Assembly: GCA_030562195.1 (NCBI GenBank)
Contig: CM060202.1
Location: forward strand, 1,240,001-1,304,000
Length of the DNA: 64,000 nt
Direction: 5' to 3'
Source: Nipponacmea schrenckii
Taxonomy: Eukaryota; Mollusca; Gastropoda; Lottiidae
Shown: one piece after another, positions 44,289 to 55,000 of the stretch
Numbering within the stretch: position 1 is the first letter of the stretch
Layout: the number at the start of each line of letters is the position of its first letter
Translations under genes and position numbers: made by a program
The notes under the pieces: generated by a model
Seen by the model: only the letters and a program-made list of their open reading frames with translations
Told to the model about the DNA's origin: nothing
Database searches by the model: none

Positions 44289-44423
44289 TTAACACTCTAA
44301 CTGAGTTTGGTTCATGGAAGGGTGACTGGTACGTATTTCTACATCTTCATCTTCCATTTCAGTTGCTGACAAGGGTGATAAAATGCCAATTAGTCTTTCT
44401 GCAGGTACAGTATCTACGAAAAC
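44289..44423 (-). CDS. Unidentified host gene, terminal exon
   Basis: Acceptor taccaag (44,424-44,425) opens a frame VFVDTVPAERLIGILSPLSA, then TEMEDEDVEIRTSHPSMNQT and a TAA stop at 44,289-44,291. It enters in phase 0, matching the exit of the 44,504-44,547 exon. Alternatively the exon could splice at the GTACCAG donor near 44,332. Protein-like composition and phase agreement across three exons support a real gene. I do not recognise the family. Confidence 0.5.
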   Translation of the reverse strand, partial: VFVDTVPAERLIGILSPLSATEMEDEDVEIRTSHPSMNQTQLEC

Positions 44424-44503
44424 CTTGGTAAATCAGCTTGAGGTCTTTCTGTTTTTAATATCATTTGATTAAATTTTGGTATAAACTTGGTCATTTTAGG
44501 TAC

Positions 44504-44547
44504 CTGCAGATGCCTAAATTTCTGCGATATTGCCCAATACTTTTTAT
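44504..44547 (-). CDS. Unidentified host gene, internal 44 bp exon
   Basis: Between a strong acceptor (tttttgttttcag) and donor (CTGCAG/gtacct). After two bases completing an aspartate codon it reads KKYWAISQKFRHLQ and exits in phase 0 into the terminal exon 80 bp downstream. The upstream exon supplies the first base of the split codon. Confidence 0.5.
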
Positions 44548-44989
44548 CTGAAAACAAAAATCACAAATATTTCAACAGTGATTTTTGTAACATTTGCTTT
44601 GCTCAGCTATGCTCAATATTTTAGTAAATTGCTTATATTGATGTACATTCATGAAAATAACTGAATCAGGTGATAAATTATTTAAGTCCCCTTGTCAAGT
44701 CTGACTATTCAGTAAAATAAATTGTATAAAAAGTTTCCAATAATAATAAAGAAAGGGGATAAAAACACATTAAATGTAAAACTGACTGTTTGCCTCATAC
44801 ATTTTAAAGATAAACATGACAAATTTTAGAAGAAAACAGAGATGAAAATACCTTTATATTTTAAGATTTGGAGTTTGTTGGGATATAAAACAATGTATTG
44901 TTTCTAGAGCATCCTACATGGTACCAAACCCCAATGGCTACACAATCTTTATTTCTTATGCATGTATGAATGTAAAAGAATTGATTCAC

Positions 44990-45022
44990 CTGCCTTTATT
45001 TCTGCAACTTTGCGTAACTGCC
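44990..45022 (-). CDS. Unidentified host gene, internal 33 bp exon
   Basis: Acceptor tatttttttccag (45,023-45,024) and donor GGCAG/gtgaat (44,986-44,989). Reading in phase 1 gives QLRKVAEIKA plus one base, which joins the AT of the next exon to form an aspartate codon. Micro-exons are easy to over-call, and the case rests on three exons agreeing in phase and strand. A donor-like CTG/gtgagtac near 45,530 may mark the preceding exon. Confidence 0.45.
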
Positions 45023-45352
45023 CTGGAAAAAAATATATAGGCCTATGAACTTGTAAGAAACTGAAATAAAACGATATAATACAATGTTCAATTATTTCAC
45101 ACAAAAGTGAAAACTATCAATTTGGGCAAATTATATGTGCTTATGATTTACAAAATTCAAATAGAATTAAATAGCATTTAAAATACTTCTTATAAACAAT
45201 TTTGAGTCATGTTTTGACAAGTGGAAAATAAATTTTAAAAAAAAAGATTGCTTGCTAAAAAAAGTCACGGAGTTAAATAAGAATATAAATAATTTAATGG
45301 TATTTGAATTTGAGACAAGATAGGCTTTGTAACCTATGCTTTATAAAAAAGG

Positions 45353-45517
45353 AATACCAGTCAATTCGTCGACATGTCAAGTGGGCAAAATAATTTTATC
45401 GGTCAACTTGTTGTCTTTTTTCAACCCAACTACAATCCATCAGAGAACTGGACAACACAATCATATTGGTCGAATGTGTCAACCAGTTGACATGACAACG
45501 GAGTGACTAGATACCCT
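45353..45517. mobile_element. Small imperfect foldback element
   Basis: AGTCAATTCGTCGACATGTC (about 45,359) pairs imperfectly with the reverse complement of GACATGACAACGGAGTGACT (about 45,490-45,509). About 165 bp in total, no ORF. MITE-like; superfamily unknown. Confidence 0.4.
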
Positions 45518-46248
45518 TACAAGTACTCACCAGCATTCTCTGTCTTGAATTAAACTAATTCATCCTTTTGTTGTTTGTGCTCCCGTGTAATATATATGTA
45601 ATATATTTGTCTACTTGCATATCTCAGGTAAAATTGACTGGCTCTTTGACTTTGGGCTTGACTTGAGAACTGCCACTGGGTTGGTACAGAGTAGGCCTAC
45701 ACTGGCTTCTTAACTTTTTAGAAGGTCCAATCTCATTTTCATTGCTTCAATGCAGGCGATGGTTTATTGCAGTGTGTTTTATCGAACACACTGCTTTGTT
45801 TTCGTAATTTTAAAACATTATGATTCTGTAACGAGTAGTCTTCAGCAACTATAATAGTTACAGCAACATTTTCAATGACTTAGATATTCATTTTTGGTCT
45901 ATTACTGAATGAATATAAATTAGAACGTTTTTTAATAAACTGGAAGTGCAAAATTAAAAACTGTTCAAAAAACAGAAAATTGGTCATTGAAGGTACGTTT
46001 TTGCTTCAATTTTCCTAGGATTTTCAATTTTAAAATCTTGCTCGAATATCTAATATGATAGCATTAAAAAAATATTTGAATTTTGAAAATCATTACTTAA
46101 CACGATTACTGTTAACGGGTGTTAACGAGTAGCCTACCGCTAATTAATCCTTTAATCCGTGTTCAATAGTGAGTGAGTCATGTCACTCTAAATAGTCTTT
46201 AAATAGGCTAATACATAAATTTCATTCTCATTGAATTCACAATCAACA

Positions 46249-46751
46249 TGTCGTCAAAATCTAGTAGAAAATGTCTTACTCTCGAAGATCGGGTCAATGT
46301 CATCAATCTAGCTAAGTCGGGTCATAGTGGTCGACAGATAGCAGAATCTCTCGGTGTTGGTAAAACCCAAATTCAGTCAAACTTACCATCTGAAAGGTGA
46401 CGACTGAAACGTCTTTCAATTGCTTTGTGTGCGAGTGTGAATGGTGAAAAGCTGACTCCACTTGTCATTGGTAAATCCGGCAAGCCCCGTTGAATGATGT
46501 GTCAAATTTACCAGTCGTTTACAGAAACAATAAGAAGGCCTGGATGACGTCAGCTATTTTTGAAGATTGGCTGAGTTTAATCAACAAACGGATGAAGAGA
46601 CAGAACAGACACATTTTGTTGTTATTAAACCATTATTAATGTATGATGTACCTTCTTTTCTAATGATCCTTGATCCTATTAAGAGACCACCCCCTGTAAG
46701 AGACCACTTTGCAAATTTCCCCTGGGTGGTCTCTTAAAAGGACTTTTACTG
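46249..46751 (+). pseudogene. Pogo/Tigger transposon with internally deleted transposase
   Basis: ATG at 46,249 opens MSSKSSRKCLTLEDRVNVIN and LAKSGHSGRQIAESLGVGKT, the CENP-B-type helix-turn-helix of Tigger transposases. After an internal deletion the DDE part continues with CASVNGEKLTPLVIGKSGKP and WMTSAIFEDWLSLINKRMKR, running to HILLLL before the lost first aspartate region. The 3' end is the TIR whose reverse complement begins CAGTAAAAGTCCTTTTAAGA (ending at 46,751, followed by TA). The left TIR was not located. Confidence 0.8.
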
Positions 46752-46872
46752 TATAACAATAGCTATTTTGTTCATCATTGTGACTTTGTATTTATTTAAT
46801 TCACATTTACATACCGATGTTATTTTGTTTTTCAAACGGTTTTTTTACGGTTCTAGTCTTTTTTTGCAACCG

Positions 46873-47118
46873 TTATCTTGATCTGCTCGATGTGAGTTTT
46901 TCAGCGAATCTCTGATAATAAAGCTGATGGAAGGCTCTTTCATCTTTGACTTTATAGTCACTTTTTAGAAGTAAAAGATCATCGAATTTCTGGGGGAAAA
47001 AGCCTGAGCAGTCTAATTTTAGCCATTCAACTTTACTTGATCTGGAAGTATCCAATCTTATATTCATAAAAGCTTGTGAATCTTCTGTCGATATCGATTT
47101 TTTTCGTGCATTATACAT
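46873..47118 (-). CDS. Hypothetical small intronless ORF with TATA-like box
   Basis: An 81-codon frame from ATG at 47,118 (MYNARKKSISTEDSQAFMNI ... KVKDERAFHQLYYQRFAEKL to SRSR). The frame is open 12 codons further upstream, after a TAA. On the minus strand a CATATATAAG box lies about 110 bp upstream (near 47,222-47,231), and an AATAAA follows the stop at about 46,791-46,796. The region shows no similarity to the other repeats in the window. I recognise no domain, and it may be an exon of a larger gene. Confidence 0.35.
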   Translation of the reverse strand: MYNARKKSISTEDSQAFMNIRLDTSRSSKVEWLKLDCSGFFPQKFDDLLLLKSDYKVKDERAFHQLYYQRFAEKLTSSRSR

Positions 47119-47439
47119 GTTTTCGTTCAGCAGGACCGCTATCCATCTTGGATGTTAAAATTATCTTGATTAGCGGAACCGTCACATACGACCCTACGCA
47201 AAAACCGAATAATATACTTATATATGGTGTAAAATCGTTTGCGTGGCTCTGGAATCGACTAGCATTTTTCTACGAACTTTTGATATGTTACAGGGAATTA
47301 TATAATCTTTCGAATTATTTAAGTATTTTTTAGTGTCGCGATAGCCGGATCCAGGGTACCACTTAAACTGCTATAAGAATGTTGCCTTAAATGATCACAG
47401 CAAGTTTCATTCAAATCCAATAAAAACTGTAGTCTCTTT

Positions 47440-47910
47440 TGCGTTCACAATGGACTGATAAGGGTGCCGACAATATATGACCACATTATAATGAAAAAAA
47501 AAAGTTTTTTTTATATGACAGTGTTATTTAATTTGGATTAGACTCAAATTATAATGTGGGCGTATAAAAACAACAATGGCCATCTTTATAAATATGTATG
47601 AAGATTAAAATAATTAAGTTCTGCCAATCAAAACCATCTATTCTCCAACGTTTCATGTGGGTAAAAACACACTTCCTCAGGGAGTGAAAACACAATCACA
47701 ATCAAAAAAGAAAAAGACTGTTAAAATGATGTCGTCATAACGTCATGGCTACTCAAACAATTCTCTACAAAGTGAAGTCATAAGGAATGAAAGTTTTTGC
47801 CCTTGACTTCAATATTCAGTTAATGTTTTTTTAGTTATTGCTCAATTTATTATTCAAATTCAATGCTGCCAGTGGGCGTATGTTACCTTGACTGGCAAGC
47901 TATCTTTGAT
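47440..47910 (+). repeat. Cassette fragments with tail, copy 9
   Basis: A decayed reversed head (GACTGATAAGGGTGCCGACA, AATGTGGGCGTATAAAAACA near 47,541-47,560) and, separately, a plus-orientation tail (CAATGCTGCCAGTGGGCGTA, CCTTGACTGGCAAGCTATCT at 47,861-47,905). Confidence 0.5.
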
Positions 47911-49760
47911 TAAATGAAAAGTTCGCGTCCCCTATTTCATTTCAAATTTGTACTTTGTAACTGTCGAATAGAATATAAAACTGTTGAATAGAATATATAA
48001 ACTATCTTCATATAATCATATTGTATAAATTAATTACACCCAGCACAGCCTTGCTTTGATTTTTATCATCGATTGCTAAAATATATACGGAAAGCGATTT
48101 TTGAATATTGATTTTGAAGCTTTATTGTGAGATGTATTATACTTAAGGTTTTATCGCGATTTGAAAAATTGAGAATCTTATCTACATAACTTTCTGTTTT
48201 AATCTACAAGATATGAGTTTCAGTGATCAGAATATTTATTTTAGTTCTATATCCAGTCAATCTAATTTGAATGAGATAACAATTAGCAATGTATAACATG
48301 GGATATTTTGATGAAATTACGACATTAAGAATTCAAAATTTGACCTGTTAAGAATAAGTGGTCTAAGGGACATAACTCAATACATACTTTAAAATGTAAA
48401 GCCATGCTATTTATGTGGTGTCTCAATGTTATAACTTAAACCATTAGTGATCTTTTGATCTGTACAAAATATATATCTATGGATCTATGTCTATTTAATG
48501 ATATAGATATTTTTTGTGGTACAATGTATACCTTTTGTTTCAACGCCATCTGAAAATTTTGAATTTAAGCTATAATTCGATTTGTTGAATATCATTCTCC
48601 GTTTTTGGGCAATCTACAAAATGTGAGTTTCGGCAATCCTTATATCTTTTTAGATTAAACGATGGGAGGGGAAAATGGGAGGAGATGTGAGTGTTTGTTA
48701 TGAAATCCAAACACTTTTAAAATGCACAAATTTTGTTACTAACCTTCTATGTCTTTTGCTACTGCTTCAGTGCCGTAGGCGTCGGCTCTAATTATAGTTT
48801 AGATTGATACAATTCCACACAAAAAATTGATACAATTCCACACACAAAATATTTCTTTCTATAAATTCAGTTTTTTCAGCATTTTTTTAAAAGAAATGAC
48901 GTAGTGCATCCTAAAGTTTTTCCTTGTTTGTTAATTTGATCTCTTGCAATAAGCTAGAATTGTAAAACTAAAAAATGGGGCCTCAGGGTTAAATCTAATT
49001 TGTCTTATTTTAGTACATCTCTAAACACTGATCTTTTTAGGCTACTATTTTGTGAGCTTGACCTTTGGTGACCTTTTACCGGCAAAATTTTCCCCAAATT
49101 TTCCACCTATTTGGGATCTTCACTTTTTTTGGGGTGATAATTAAATTCCGTTTTAACCAATTGGAAAAAAGCATTTTCCAAACAATTTTTTAAAAATATT
49201 TCTTATTATAGCTAGAAGGCTGCAACTTTCCACTATGGTTTTACCCAGTTTGGTGTTTTTTAATTTTAAAAATTTGCGCTTTTTCAAAAATTGGAAAAAA
49301 AGCATTTTTTCCTTAAAGTAGTCCTTCACCATAACTTTCTCAAAAAAATCTTCCCAAAATATTACAGCACTAAAAAGGCTCCATAAATAACATTTGCAGC
49401 CATTTTACAGCCCAAAACTCTCGCTGTTTTTACCGCCATTTAATACCCTTTTTTGCAAAAATTTAAAAAAAAGCAGTGATCTTTAAGAACAAGGGGAAAA
49501 TTTATTAAATAATTTTTTACTTTTATTTTATAGGTTTTCCATTTAAAAACCCATAACTTTCTCAAATTTGCTTCCCAACAAGGGCAAAACTTTAAAAAGA
49601 TTTAAGAGGGATCCAAAAACCATACAAATTTTTAAACATCAAAAACCCCTTTTTATTGTATACAGCACGAGCAAGGGGAAAAACTCGCTGTTTTTGACCG
49701 CCAGATAAAATTAATACCCCGAAATTAAGAAAACAAAGAATTTAAAAAAACAAAACAAAC
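47911..49760. other. Intergenic or intronic DNA without recognised feature
   Basis: AT-rich, low-complexity-prone sequence. I see no coding frame of note and no clear terminus. The part at 49,080-49,700 has loosely repeated phrases (CATAACTTTCTCAAA, CTCGCTGTTTTTACCGCCA) of an unclassified repeat. Confidence 0.35.
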
Positions 49761-49764
49761 ACAT

Positions 49765-50170
49765 GTTTTTAAGAACAAGGGCAATAATTCATATTAAATA
49801 TTTTTCGATTGGTCTGATTTTCCATAGGCTTCATCTTTGGGTGATTTCAAAGACTCACACCAAGTTTCGTCATGGCACATTTTTTTAAACAAGGGCAATA
49901 ACTCATATTAAATATTTTTTGATTTTTAATGGGGTTCATCCTTAGGTTATAACGAACACTCACACCAATTTTTGTCAAAATTCATCAAGAAACCAGTTCT
50001 CTATCGTGTCCACAAAGTAGTCGAGAACAAGGGCAATAACTCATAGAAAATATTTTCAGATGAAGATGAAAAACTTCAGATACAGATAATAATGAAGAAG
50101 CTGTTCTTTACACTAATAGCAGATCAAAAGACGCTACTATAAACAACCACATGTGTGGGCATATAAAAAC
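49765..50170 (-). repeat. Cassette fragment ending in a degenerate head
   Basis: Monomers (AAGAACAAGGGCAATAATTC, CAATTTTTGTCAAAATTCATC) are followed by ACATGTGTGGGCATATAAAAA (50,149-50,169), the same degenerate head as at 9,880-9,935. Confidence 0.55.
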
Positions 50171-50280
50171 GATATTTTGAAGTCTTAAAGTACATTATAT
50201 CTATAATATTGTTATTAGGTACTTTAAATAAGTATTATTTCAATGTTGTCAAGTTAAGAAAAGTTCAGAGATCATTTTGC

Positions 50281-51310
50281 ATAGATCAAAAACCACTTCA
50301 GATATTAATCCAGGAGCCCAGAAACATTTGTTTCACATCTCGAGTACGAAAGGTTTGACCCCTGGTATGGGTAGGACTCTGGCACAGGACCCCAAAAAGG
50401 CCTTTCTTAAGTTCCGGAAATGGGGACTAGGCACCAGATGGCGCCACCGAATGTGCCTAAAAAATTGATTTGTTTCACATCTCTGAGTACATCCACCAAA
50501 CCTTTGCCAAAATGTTCAGTCTTAGGGTCTTATTAAGGAAACATGATTCTTAAGGTCAGCAATTGGGGACTAAGGGGCTTAAGAAGGGCCTAAGTGACCC
50601 CCCAAATTCACATTTAATTCACATCTCGAGTACATCCATCAAACTTTGCTAAAATATAGCCCAAATGGTCTACTGTTCAAGGAAATATGATTCTTAAGGT
50701 CAGCAGTTGGGGACTAAGGGGCTTAAGAAAGGGCCTAAGTGATACCCTGCGAAATTACCAGATTTGATTCACCTATCGAGTACATCCACCAAACCTTTGC
50801 CAAAATGTTCAGTCTTAGGGTCTTATTAAGGATTCATGATTCTTAAGGTCAGCAATTGGGGACTAAGGAGCTTAAGAAGGGCCTAAGTGACCCCCCAAAT
50901 TCACATTTAATTCACATCTCGAGTACATCCATCAAACTTTGCTAAAATATAGTCCATGGTCAACTGTTCAAGGAAACATGATTCTTAAGGTCAGCAGTTG
51001 GGGACTAAGGGGCTTAAGAAAGGGCCTAAGTGATACCCTGCGAAATTACCAGATTTGATTCACCTATCGAGTACATCCACCAAACCTTTGCCAAAATGTT
51101 CAGTCTTAGGGTCTTATTAAGGATTCATGATTCTTAGGGTCAGCAATTGGGGACTAAGGGGCTTAAGAAGGGCCTAAGTGACCCCCCAAAATCACATTTA
51201 ATTCACATCTCGAGTACATCCATCAAACTTTGCTAAAATATAGTCCATGGTCAACTGTTCAAGAAAACATGATTCTTAAGGTCAGCAGTTGGGGACTAAC
51301 AGGCTTAAGA
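50281..51310 (+). repeat. Left TIR, higher-order array of alternating ~145 bp units
   Basis: After ~240 bp of unique terminal sequence come units that all contain GATTCTTA[AG]GGTCAGCA[AG]TTGGGGACTAA, starting near 50,547, 50,692, 50,838, 50,985, 51,130 and 51,272. Two unit types alternate: one has CCCCCCAAA and ACATCTCGAGTACATCCATC, the other has CCTGCGAAATTACCAG and CACCTATCGAGTACATCCAC. So the basic period is a ~293 bp dimer. Confidence 0.9.
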
Positions 51311-52054
51311 GAGGGCAAAAATGTCAGGGGTGTCGCTGCATATACACGGGAAATCAATGGGATATGGGAAATGTACATATCTCTTGGATTCTGTTCCATC
51401 ATGAAACCTTAATGGTGTGTACAAATGATCAAAACATAGTAAAATCATCAAAACTAAATTTAATATTTGTTCGAAAAAAAACAATTACAAGTAATACACT
51501 CATCTGAATGTGCACCAATACAATTCAACAACTATAATTACTACTCAAATGCTCAAATTACTACCCAAATGCTCATAAAGCCATAATCTGAAATGAACAA
51601 TCACCATCATTGTTAAAAGCCACCTTGATACACCACCAACTATAATCTCTCTCTGAGGAACGTCAGCAAAGACAAATTAACTAAAAAAAATCAGATACAC
51701 AAAGAAACAATTATACATGTACATATATTAACAAGCCATAATTTTTAAGAGAACGAGTACACCTTAATAAACCACAAACTAGTTGAATCACTAATCCCAC
51801 TCTGAGGATCATCAGCTAACTTAAGACAAATTAACGTCCCTGACTAAAAATCAGATACACCAAGAAACGATTATACATGTACGTATATCACCGAGCCATA
51901 ATTTGAGAACAATGACCTTGAGAAACCACCAACTATTATCAGCTAAGACAAATTAACGTCCCTCACTAAAGTCATTATCATCATTGGCCAACTTAGCAGC
52001 TTAGGAACCCGCAAGTCCCACTAATGCAATATTGTATGAGGACAGCCCAGAGAA
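51311..52054. repeat. 3' flank of the transposase gene with ~150 bp imperfect repeats
   Basis: Between 51,610 and 51,975 the phrases CACCAACTATAATCTC / CCACAAACTAG, AGACAAATTAACGTCCCT and ATTATACATGTACATATAT recur at about 150 bp spacing, roughly two and a half units. No ORF. It is probably the 3' UTR and subterminal region of the transposon. Confidence 0.55.
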
Positions 52055-55000
52055 TCAATTCCCCCCATCACGGTCATCCTCGTCGTCACTCGCCTCGCCT
52101 TCTTCATCAGAGGAAGCGGCTTCCAAACTGTCATCAGTTTCTTCTAATCCCGCTTCTGATTCTCCCTCTGGTACCAGAGTATCTGGTAACTGCTGTCCAT
52201 CAAACCAGATAGGGTGGTAGATCCCATCTTCAAGGGTCCAACCATCTTCTTCCTTAGGGTGCTGTGCAAGTTGAGACTGATCAGCATCTGCCCACATTCT
52301 TGCCACAAATGCAACACGTTTGAGATGGCACATAACCTCGGCCTCACATGGAGGCAAACCACTGGCATCAATGCCCTTCAATTTTCCAAGTGGGTTTTTG
52401 CCTCTCATCTTTGGTTTATAGACCGTTTCAAACCGCTTGAATCTATGGCTGTTGAGTGTCATCTTGGAGTTATCTTTGGCACCATACAAACTGGCTGTGT
52501 ACTTCAGCAGGGTCTTGCAGCTTTTCTCATCCCTTGGCGTTTCTGTCAGTACCTGGAATGCCTTCTGCACCTCTGTGTTTTGCTGAAGTTTGGCAAATGG
52601 CCTCACCTTTCCCTTCTTCACAAATGCGGAGGTATAGTCTGAACCCGTGAACGCATGAAAGGCTGGCAACGACCTGCAAAGCCCTGGACCTAATGCTCTT
52701 TGAATCTCAGTGATGTTGATGAATCTGCGATTCTTCTTCGACACGGTACCCACATCCATCCAGACGGTCTTCTCTATTTTGTCACAGTGATATACTAAGA
52801 TGACGGCAATGTCTGTGTCATGGGCCCTCACAACTATGTCTCCAATTCTAGTTGACTTGGCAGCAGCAATAGCATGGCGTACAATCTTGGTATCAGCCTC
52901 TTCGTGATTCGACTTGAGCTCGGGGATGAAACTACACTGGACCGTGCCATCCACATTCTTGAAGTGATAGCAGTCACCACATGGAACATCTAGGACCACC
53001 TCGCAATCCCCAAGAACCGAAGCATATGAGTCATCTTGCCATTCTCTTGAAAGGAATACTGGCAATTCTCGCTTGAAGGATCTGGATTCTAATGCTTTTG
53101 GCAGGTCCTTTGGCCTCCTCTGAGCTGGACCAGAGATGACATACGGTTGACTCTCCTCAACCTTGTCCACACGTCTCGCCCTCTCCGCGTCTTTCAAAGA
53201 AGGTTCAGGGTAATCGTCAAATGCAATAAAGACCCTCCGCGTTCTCGTAACTGCAATGGCTTGTGACAAAATGCTTCGAGCAAGTCCACCATAATGTGGA
53301 GGGATGGTGACACTCGGTGGGAGAATTCGCAAAAGGTACTGGCCATCAATCACACAGGCTGCGACGACCCCAGGGCTCTTCCTTGCTACATTCTCTTGTT
53401 TTTCCTCCAATTGACTAAGGAGACTGTCCTTACTGGTCTTCACCAAAACCTCGTCTGGGTGGCACATAGTCAAAGGGACCGGCGTCAGTGGGTATGTGAA
53501 GATGTGTGCCAAGTCCAACTCTCGCTGTACAGCAAGCATGACCAGACGTCCCATAAGATCACGGGTGCACTTCAGCACTGCAACTTTCCTGTCAGTAGCC
53601 TTTTTGTTCCTAGCTCCATTATCAGCAAAGGTTTTCAGATCAACCTTTTTTATGGGGCGTTCAAAACGATCTGCATCCGCTTCACATTCTTCGATGAACT
53701 GCTGGTGGAGAGCTTTCCCATTCTCTGGAACGTTGAGTAGGCTCCGGCGAACTTCGTCACTGGCTGCCTTCCCTGTGTGGATGTTGAAAAGCTTCTCACT
53801 TGGCTCGCCTTCAAATGGATTGCAGCTTGACCTGATCTGTTCCTGTACCCGTTCAATGTCCCTGTTGTCACGCTTTATACGAGATGGTTTCAGTTCTGCC
53901 TTGGTGTCCTCTTTCTGGTTGATACCGGCCATTTCCTGCACGAGGCTTACGAAACTTGCCCGAGTTGACTTGGTCACCATCCATCTCAGTCTTGCTGCAA
54001 AGTTGTTGGTAAATGCCGACATCCCTGTCAACCTCGAAGCAGCATCAGCATTAATGGTCTGTTCCAGTGTTAGATCAACTGGGCATCTGCTGAAAGGATG
54101 TTCCGTCCAGCGTACACTGAAAGCCCCGCTGTCAAGCGTTTCCCTCAAGCCAGGATGGGAATTCTCCACATTAAGCAGGTCTAGCTGGAACTTGGTCAGC
54201 CATCTTGAATAGTTCACATGGTTTGTGGCAAAGAAAAGTCCAATGACTGGGCTTACGGACCGAATGTACAGGTCTATATCATTGGTTCTGGTTGCCCGCT
54301 CAAGCTCATGGAACGTATGAATGTAATCAACATACATGATCCAAAATTGTGACGTTGCACCATGCTCTCCCCTTCTGGTCAGATCTGTGTAGGACTCGTA
54401 CTCAGTGACACACGCTCTGAATTCATTCGAGTTCATGGCAGTCTCGACTTCTCCGTTCCCCAGGTCGCAGTTTTTCATCCACATGATGAAGTCATCTTTC
54501 CCTTCGTAGGATTCTAGAAACTTCTGGAAGTGAAGTGTCTCGAAGGCAAGGGCGAGGATTGGGTGTAACCTCTTACAACGGTTGAAGTGTTTGCCAGTTA
54601 GAAACCCATTGAGAGACCCTGGTGCAAGTACCTCTGACTCAGTCAACATTTCAGGTCCTCCTGACTCGGCTATCAACTTTCCAATTGCCTTGAAAAAGGC
54701 CATTTCAACATGAAATGTTCCGGGCATGATGAACAAGTTGTCAAATCTTGGTGCCTCTGTGATCTGCATCTGCCAAGCAGGTTTTGCCGCATTCAGGTCG
54801 TAGGTCACGACCCCATATTGCTGATGGCATTCATCAGCACATTTTTGGGTTGTCACCAGCGTTTCTTGAATGACGTCAAGACTTGTTATAGGCTGTTTCA
54901 GGTTCGGCATGTATCTCACTTCCTGCTTTGGTAGCGCGTCAGAGGACAAGTTAGCATTAAAGCCAACCCACATTGGAAGCATACATGTATCATCCCCGAT

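Noticed and set aside
53496..54212. 238-codon plus-strand ORF opposite the large transposase
   Set aside because: It lies antisense within the higher-GC coding region of the 1,380-codon frame and has serine/leucine-rich shadow composition. No independent support.
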